Source: Oscillospiraceae bacterium
Lineage (GTDB): Bacteria; Bacillota; Clostridia; Oscillospirales; Ruminococcaceae
DNA: 9,875 nt
Direction of reading: 5' to 3'
NCBI GenBank assembly: GCA_029098085.1
Contig: JAQXNQ010000239.1
Location: 1-9,875 of the forward strand
Both the position numbers and the translations under genes were made by a program. Below the pieces are notes generated by a model that searched no databases, was not told where the DNA came from, and saw only the letters and a list, made by a program, of their open reading frames with translations. This document shows, piece after piece, positions 6,188 to 9,875 of the stretch (position 1 is the stretch's first letter; every line of letters begins with the position of its first letter).

Positions 6188-7927
6188 TTATTTTTCGATG
6201 GCCGCTTTGGCGCTCATGGCGGCCCGGAAGCCGTCATAAATATGGTCGGAGAACTTGCGGCTGCGGTCGTAGGCGTACAGGCCGTTCTGCTCCTGCTCCA
6301 CATCGGTCAGCTGGGTGTAGCAGAGGGCACAGATTTTGGGATTATCCAGCAGGGCGGCGGTCAGCCCGGCGAAGCGGCGCAGCACTTCCTCCTCGCTATC
6401 GGGGCGCATGCCGTAGCCCCAGTTGTTCTGGGTATCATGATTGGGATTCCACCAGGTGCCACCGTATTCGCTGACGAAGTAGGGCTGACCCTCGTATTTC
6501 TGCCGGTCGGGGAAGGGATCGAAGGGCTTGCCGCCATGGCACATGGGTTCGAGCTTGGCCCGGAAGGCATCGGGTTCCTGCTCATAATCGTGGATGTCGT
6601 AGATGTCGGTGACGGTATGGAAGCCGCCGCTGCTGTCGATGACGGGACGGGTGGGATCCAGCGCTTTGGTTGCCTGCCAGACCGCCGCCATGACCTTTCT
6701 GTCGGGCAGGGCGCGGGTTTTTTCATCCTGCCACACTTCGTTGAAGGGGCACCAGCCCACAAGGGCGGGGTGGTTGAAGTCCCGCTGCACCTCCTCCAGC
6801 CATTCGGGCAGGAAGGCGGTCAGGGCGTCGCCGCTGGTGGTGTCCAGTCCCCAGTTGGCCATTTCTCCCCAGACCAGATAGCCCTTTTTATCGGCCCAGT
6901 AGAGGAACCGCTCTTCAAAGACCTTTTCATGGAGCCGCGCACCGTTGAAGCCCAGATCCATGCACAGGTCGATGTCCCGCTGCAGGGCCGCGTCGGTGGG
7001 AGCGGTATAGATGCCGTCGGGATAGAAGCCCTGATCCAGAATCAGCCGCTGGAAGACCGGACGGCCGTTGATGCGGATGCAGCCGTCGTCCCAGCGGATG
7101 TCCCGCAGACCGAAATAGCCGAAAACCTCATCGCCGGAGGTCAGGGTCAGCTTCAGGTCATAGAGCTTCGGCTGTCCCACATCCCACAGGTGAACCTCGT
7201 TCAGCGGAATTTCCAGGGCAGTGACGGCGGCGGCCGGGCGGATGACTGTGCCCATGGGTCTGCCTTCATAGAAGGTCTCAGCCATCAGACGCTCGTTTCC
7301 GGTGCAGCCGTCCATCCGGACGGTCAGGGAAACGGAATGGCTCTGCTGCTGAGAGATGACCTGGTAGGACACGATGTGGGTTTGGGGCAGAAATTCCATC
7401 CAGACGGTCTGCCAGATGCCGGTGGTGCGGGTATAGTCGCAGGCATGGGAATGGTACAGCGAGCTCTGCTTGCCCCGGGGCTGGGTGCGGGAGCGGTTGT
7501 CGTCCTCGGCGCAGACGGCGATGGTGTTTTCCCCCTCGCGGACATAATCGGTCACATCAAAGCCGAAGGAGGAATAGCCGCCCATGTGGCGTCCGACCTC
7601 CTGGCCGTTGACCCAGACGGTAGTGTAGTAATCCACGGCGCCGAACCGGAGCATGACCTGGCCCTGCAGCTGCTTCGCCGTCAGAGTGACGGTACGCCGG
7701 TACCAGACGGCCGGCATGAAATCGGTGTAATGGACGCCGGAAAGGCTGCTCTCCGGGCAGAAGGGGACGGTGATGGTGTGGGAATAGACGGGCTTTTCCC
7801 AGAACCGGCGCTCTTTTCCGGTGGCGCCGAAGTCAAATTCAAATTCCCAGCTGCCGTTGAGATTGATCCAACTGGTATCGGGGTCGCGGACCATCTGCGG
7901 GCGGGGATATTCAGGGCGGGGGATCAT
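6188..7927 (-). CDS. Glycoside hydrolase family 2 (beta-glycosidase)
   Basis: This 579-residue retaining beta-glycosidase is close in length to bacterial beta-glucuronidases. The N-terminal jelly-roll sugar-binding domain spans about residues 5-180 (PRPQMVRD, INLNGSWEFEFD, VWVNGQEVGRHMGGY). An immunoglobulin-like domain follows to about 280, then a TIM barrel from about 290. The acid/base is E397 in CPFNEVW and the nucleophile is E487 in VSEYGG. The end of the barrel reads TDVEQEQNGLYAYDR and lacks the N-x-K motif that recognises glucuronic acid in beta-glucuronidases. A neutral sugar such as beta-galactose or arabinopyranose is therefore more likely than glucuronide. There is no signal peptide, so it acts on imported oligosaccharides. 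The start is the ATG at 7927 with AGGAG 10 nt upstream, slightly far. It has its own promoter and is followed by a terminator. Substrate is not determined. Confidence 0.93.
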   Translation of the reverse strand: MIPRPEYPRPQMVRDPDTSWINLNGSWEFEFDFGATGKERRFWEKPVYSHTITVPFCPESSLSGVHYTDFMPAVWYRRTVTLTAKQLQGQVMLRFGAVDYYTTVWVNGQEVGRHMGGYSSFGFDVTDYVREGENTIAVCAEDDNRSRTQPRGKQSSLYHSHACDYTRTTGIWQTVWMEFLPQTHIVSYQVISQQQSHSVSLTVRMDGCTGNERLMAETFYEGRPMGTVIRPAAAVTALEIPLNEVHLWDVGQPKLYDLKLTLTSGDEVFGYFGLRDIRWDDGCIRINGRPVFQRLILDQGFYPDGIYTAPTDAALQRDIDLCMDLGFNGARLHEKVFEERFLYWADKKGYLVWGEMANWGLDTTSGDALTAFLPEWLEEVQRDFNHPALVGWCPFNEVWQDEKTRALPDRKVMAAVWQATKALDPTRPVIDSSGGFHTVTDIYDIHDYEQEPDAFRAKLEPMCHGGKPFDPFPDRQKYEGQPYFVSEYGGTWWNPNHDTQNNWGYGMRPDSEEEVLRRFAGLTAALLDNPKICALCYTQLTDVEQEQNGLYAYDRSRKFSDHIYDGFRAAMSAKAAIEK

Positions 7928-7963
7928 GCGGACAACACTCCTTTTGCGTCAGAATTTGATTTA

Positions 7964-7992
7964 ATTGTAGTCCGTAGACAGAGAAAAAGCAA
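7964..7992 (-). promoter_or_regulatory. Probable promoter of the GH2 gene
   Basis: On the - strand, TTGCTT (7987-7992), a 17-bp spacer and TACAAT (7964-7969), 5 of 6 at the -10 but only 3 of 6 at the -35. It ends 37 nt upstream of the ATG in the AT-rich gap between the GH2 gene and the small regulator gene (7928-8073). No clear terminator was found in that gap, so readthrough from upstream is possible. Confidence 0.55.
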
Positions 7993-8073
7993 GAGTGCAG
8001 GAAAAAATAACAAAAAAATACATGAAACTGAGCACAATTAAACAGAAGCAGATAGATCCGGCCGGTAAGAGAT

Positions 8074-8331
8074 TTACTGATAAACGATTTTCCGGATGGT
8101 ATCGGGAGACAGCCCGTAGCTTTCGGCCAGCTCCTCCAGACCGGCGCCCGCAAAAAACTGACGGCGAATATCCTCGTTGCGCTGCTGGTAAAACTGGCGG
8201 GCGCCGTTTTGATCGCCCCATTTTTTCCGCTGGTTTCCGGCCGGCACATAGAGCGCTTCGCCGGAGACATATTTCTGCAGCTCTTTCAGCAGGGCGTCCG
8301 GCAGAATATCGGCGGCGTTTTTATATTTCAT
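8074..8331 (-). CDS. CD3324-family (Mor-like) helix-turn-helix protein
   Basis: This 85-residue protein matches the clostridial CD3324 family in length and pattern: an N-terminal MKYKNAADILPDALLKELQKYV, a short basic linker with GEALYVP near 44-50, and a C-terminal helix-turn-helix (LEELAESYGLSPDTIRKIV, about 65-83). Family members resemble the DNA-binding part of Mor-type activators and are thought to be small transcription factors; their targets are unknown. The start is the ATG at 8331, with AAGGAG 7 nt upstream. It follows the nucleotidyltransferase-like gene by 25 nt with no terminator between, so the two are probably one transcript. The GH2 gene lies 146 nt downstream, which makes regulation of it conceivable, but nothing in the sequence shows this. 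Confidence 0.8.
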   Translation of the reverse strand: MKYKNAADILPDALLKELQKYVSGEALYVPAGNQRKKWGDQNGARQFYQQRNEDIRRQFFAGAGLEELAESYGLSPDTIRKIVYQ

Positions 8332-8356
8332 CGGGGCACTCCTTTCCGAAGAAGGG

Positions 8357-9397
8357 TCAGGAATTTTTCTGCAGGAAATCTTCAGCGGAAGTATATTCGT
8401 CCAACAGAATGCCGTGTTGCGCCAGTGTGCCCCGGATCACCTGCTCCAGCTCCCTGGCCCGCTGCTGAAGAGGCGCAAGATCTGCAGGATCATAGGCGTC
8501 CATCAGGGGCAGGGGCGGCAGAGCAAACTCGCTGCAGACGGTATCCAGTTCCTGCTGCAGATAGCAGCCCCAGACAAAGGCCCGCTTGAAATCCTTCTGC
8601 CCGACGGCCAGGTCGATGCGTCTCCAGGTATAGATCAGTTCCTGATACCAGAAGGCCAGCCCCTGCAGATCTGCCGGATCGGCCGGAGAACCGGGTACCT
8701 GTGCCTCCAGAAAGCGGCGGACGGAAAGGATCATCTGGCGGATCAGCTCCCTCAGGCGATCCGGTTCCTTCTGCAGGAACAGCTGCTCATACAGCTCCGG
8801 AAAGTTTTCCGGCAGCAGCGGCATATCAGCCAGCTCTTCGGTCTGGTATATCTGGCTTGTCCGGAAAAAGCGTCCGTTTGTAAAGGCCACTGCCATGGAG
8901 AGATAGTTGGCTGCATATCCTGCCGCCATCCGAATCCGGGACGGAGCGCTTTCAAACAGCATGGACTGATGGATCTCCATGGCGTTCCGCAGCCGTTCCA
9001 GTGCTTTGTGGCGGGTAAAAACGGGATCCTTCAGATTTTGGAAAAACTCCTGCCTGAGCGCTTCAAAGCGCTGCCGGTCCTCTTCTGAGCGGGCATAGAG
9101 TACCTCGGTACAGGCAAGGCAGGTGTTGTTTTCATCCTCCAGCCTTGCCATGCCGGCCAGCCTCTCCCAGGAGCGGGGATAGAGGTCGTAGCCCTTGCCG
9201 TTTACGATGAAGGTGCGGGCCAGCTCGTTTCCCCGTTTGGTGGCAGGGACGAAATAGTCAAACAGCAGCTGGCTTTGATCTTCCGGCATCCTCAGGGCGC
9301 TGCAGCCAATGAGCAGCGCCACATCATCGGGGTAGTCCCGCCTGATTTTGTCGATCACCCAGCGGGTCAGACTCTCATTCTGTTCTTTGATGGTCAT
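8357..9397 (-). CDS. Nucleotidyltransferase-like protein, catalytic aspartates apparently lost
   Basis: This 346-residue soluble protein has an N-terminal part resembling minimal nucleotidyltransferases of Clostridia (about residues 10-130: VIDKIRRDYPDDVALLIG, RTFIVNGKGYDLYPRSWERL, VLYARSEEDRQRFEALR). A helical C-terminal half follows that recalls HEPN-like or substrate-binding regions. The canonical GS-x(n)-D-x-D active site is not intact. The glycine-serine is G31-C-S33, and the expected D-x-D is replaced by Q43-L-L45, with a single D47 afterwards (QSQLLFDYF). It may be a noncatalytic relative. The start is the ATG at 9397, with AGGAGG 7 nt upstream. The frame stays open to 9541, but that extension would cover the promoter and cross into the IS end. 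It is the first gene of a two-gene unit. The nucleotidyltransferase relationship is recalled from patterns and is moderate. Confidence 0.65.
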   Translation of the reverse strand: MTIKEQNESLTRWVIDKIRRDYPDDVALLIGCSALRMPEDQSQLLFDYFVPATKRGNELARTFIVNGKGYDLYPRSWERLAGMARLEDENNTCLACTEVLYARSEEDRQRFEALRQEFFQNLKDPVFTRHKALERLRNAMEIHQSMLFESAPSRIRMAAGYAANYLSMAVAFTNGRFFRTSQIYQTEELADMPLLPENFPELYEQLFLQKEPDRLRELIRQMILSVRRFLEAQVPGSPADPADLQGLAFWYQELIYTWRRIDLAVGQKDFKRAFVWGCYLQQELDTVCSEFALPPLPLMDAYDPADLAPLQQRARELEQVIRGTLAQHGILLDEYTSAEDFLQKNS

Positions 9398-9404
9398 GCT
9401 TATG

Positions 9405-9410
9405 CCTCCT
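9405..9410 (-). promoter_or_regulatory. Ribosome binding site of the nucleotidyltransferase-like gene
   Basis: AGGAGG on the - strand, 7 nt before the ATG at 9397. It settles the start against the 48-codon open extension upstream. Confidence 0.85.
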
Positions 9411-9440
9411 GTGTGTTTGATTGTATCCGGGTATGGTTTC

Positions 9441-9469
9441 AGTATAAAGGATGCGGGATGAAAGAACAA
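9441..9469 (-). promoter_or_regulatory. Probable promoter of the nucleotidyltransferase-like / CD3324 unit
   Basis: On the - strand, TTGTTC (9464-9469), a 17-bp spacer and TATACT (9441-9446). The -10 is good and the -35 weak. It lies 43 nt upstream of the ATG. The IS end begins 62 bp further upstream, so the insertion leaves this core promoter intact but may have removed upstream control sequence. Confidence 0.55.
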
Positions 9470-9533
9470 TGCCGAAAACAGATAGGAAGTATTCTTTCCG
9501 GACAGAAGAAATCCCCGGAGCCGAAGTGAAATG

Positions 9534-9582
9534 CACCCCATTTGTTAGACAAGTATGGTATACTATCTAACAAGTGGGGTGT
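9534..9582 (+). repeat. Inverted repeat at the IS end that could hide the orfA ribosome binding site
   Basis: CACCCCATTTGTTAGA (9534-9549) pairs with TCTAACAAGTGGGGTG (9566-9581), 16 bp with a single wobble. The right arm contains GGGGTG, the only Shine-Dalgarno-like sequence before the ATG at 9588. In transcripts entering from outside the element this would form a hairpin and block translation; a transcript starting near 9570 would lack the left arm. Confidence 0.75.
9556..9564 (+). promoter_or_regulatory. Probable extended -10 promoter of orfA inside the IS end
   Basis: TGGTATACT gives TG plus one base before TATACT (9559-9564), in the loop of the inverted repeat. No good -35 lies 16-18 bp upstream. 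A start about 7 nt downstream would leave out the left hairpin arm. Confidence 0.5.
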
Positions 9583-9587
9583 TTACT

Positions 9588-9875
9588 ATGCCAAAAGGAA
9601 TTCCGAACAAACGATACACACCAGAATTTAAGAAACTGGTGATAGAAACCATGCAGGAAGAAAAATTGAGTTACAGGGAAACGGCACGGCGATTTGAGAT
9701 CAACGATCATAAACTAGTCATGGCGTGGGAGCGTATCTATCTGGTGGAAGGTGCAGAGGGATTTGCCAAAGAGCATCGTGGGAGCGGCAGCATAGGTAGA
9801 GCGAAGAAGCTGCCCCCAACAGTGGAAGAAGATCTGCTGGCCGAAGTGCAGCGGCTGCGTGCGGAGAATGCGTAC
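9588..9875 (+). CDS. IS3-family transposase OrfA (3' end missing)
   Basis: The first 96 codons of an IS3-family orfA are present and run off the window. The protein begins MPKGIPNKRYTPEFKKLVIE and continues with a helix-turn-helix of the transposase 8 type (about 28-50: SYRETARRFEINDHKLVMAWER). After a linker it enters the leucine-rich coiled-coil that mediates dimerisation (EEDLLAEVQRLRAENAY, about 80-96). OrfA binds the inverted repeats; a downstream orfB with the DDE catalytic domain, usually reached by programmed frameshift, would lie outside the window. The ATG at 9588 is the likely start, with GGGGTG 6 nt upstream. Confidence 0.92.
   Translation, partial: MPKGIPNKRYTPEFKKLVIETMQEEKLSYRETARRFEINDHKLVMAWERIYLVEGAEGFAKEHRGSGSIGRAKKLPPTVEEDLLAEVQRLRAENAY

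Larger units (their letters stand above)
9532..9875 (+). mobile_element. IS3-family insertion sequence, left end (continues beyond window)
   Basis: The left tip TGCACCCCATTTGTTAGACA fits the TG...CCCC-type inverted repeats of IS3-family (IS150-like) elements, and an orfA gene starts 56 bp inside. The right end and the target duplication are outside the window. The internal base composition and codon use (AGA, AGG, ATA, CTA) are more AT-rich than those of the neighbouring genes, consistent with transfer. Confidence 0.88.

Noticed and set aside
6185..8041. A 618-codon open frame on the + strand opposite the GH2 gene
   Set aside because: It is exactly antisense to a GH2 gene with intact catalytic motifs, is rich in glycine, alanine and valine, has no recognisable domain and no Shine-Dalgarno. 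It is a product of GC-biased codon use in the real gene.
7928..8073. Terminator or small RNA in the AT-rich gap upstream of the GH2 gene
   Set aside because: A CCGGCCGG palindrome and T-runs on the - strand are present, but no stem followed directly by a T-run could be drawn.
9398..9541. N-terminal extension of the nucleotidyltransferase-like protein to 9541
   Set aside because: It crosses the predicted promoter and enters the IS tip; the ATG at 9397 has a perfect Shine-Dalgarno.

Overview
The window looks like chromosomal DNA of a GC-rich member of the Bacillota, class Clostridia, probably a gut Oscillospiraceae/Ruminococcaceae-type anaerobe. The reasons are strong AGGAGG-type Shine-Dalgarno sites about 7 nt from most starts, sigma-A-like promoters, a CD3324-family small regulator, a DUF6449-type ABC permease and an IS3-family end of the kind common in clostridia. 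The genus cannot be fixed from the sequence alone.

Layout. At 1-1526 (+) lies the 3' part of a multispanning ABC-2-type permease with a large extracytoplasmic C-terminal region. It converges on the next block across a 120-bp gap holding a long hairpin (1562-1633). From 1647 to 4903 (-) there is a three-gene operon of diverged tandem paralogs, all right-handed parallel beta-helix (pectate-lyase-fold) proteins without signal peptides. It has its own extended -10 promoter (4962-4989), an 8-nt gene overlap and a 34-nt gap. Upstream, and separated by a strong intrinsic terminator, are a membrane protein with a C-terminal HEFRH metallopeptidase-like motif (5072-6106, -) and a family 2 glycoside hydrolase (6188-7927, -) with both catalytic glutamates. 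A hairpin terminator lies between those two. Further upstream is a two-gene unit (8074-9397, -): a nucleotidyltransferase-like protein that appears to have lost its catalytic aspartates, followed by a CD3324-family helix-turn-helix protein. At the right edge an IS3-family element begins at 9532, with its first 96 transposase OrfA codons on the + strand.

How the genes may work together. The GH2 enzyme and the three cytoplasmic beta-helix proteins together suggest intracellular processing of imported oligosaccharides, such as plant or fructan fragments. No transporter or sugar regulator is visible in the window, and the GH2 gene and the beta-helix operon have separate promoters, so a shared pathway is inferred. 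The most unusual part is the tandem trio of beta-helix paralogs, which keep a common core (NRIE, NSFD, W-x-W-P and YG[IM]V motifs in fixed order) while diverging elsewhere. No CRISPR array, tRNA, rRNA or prophage module was seen.
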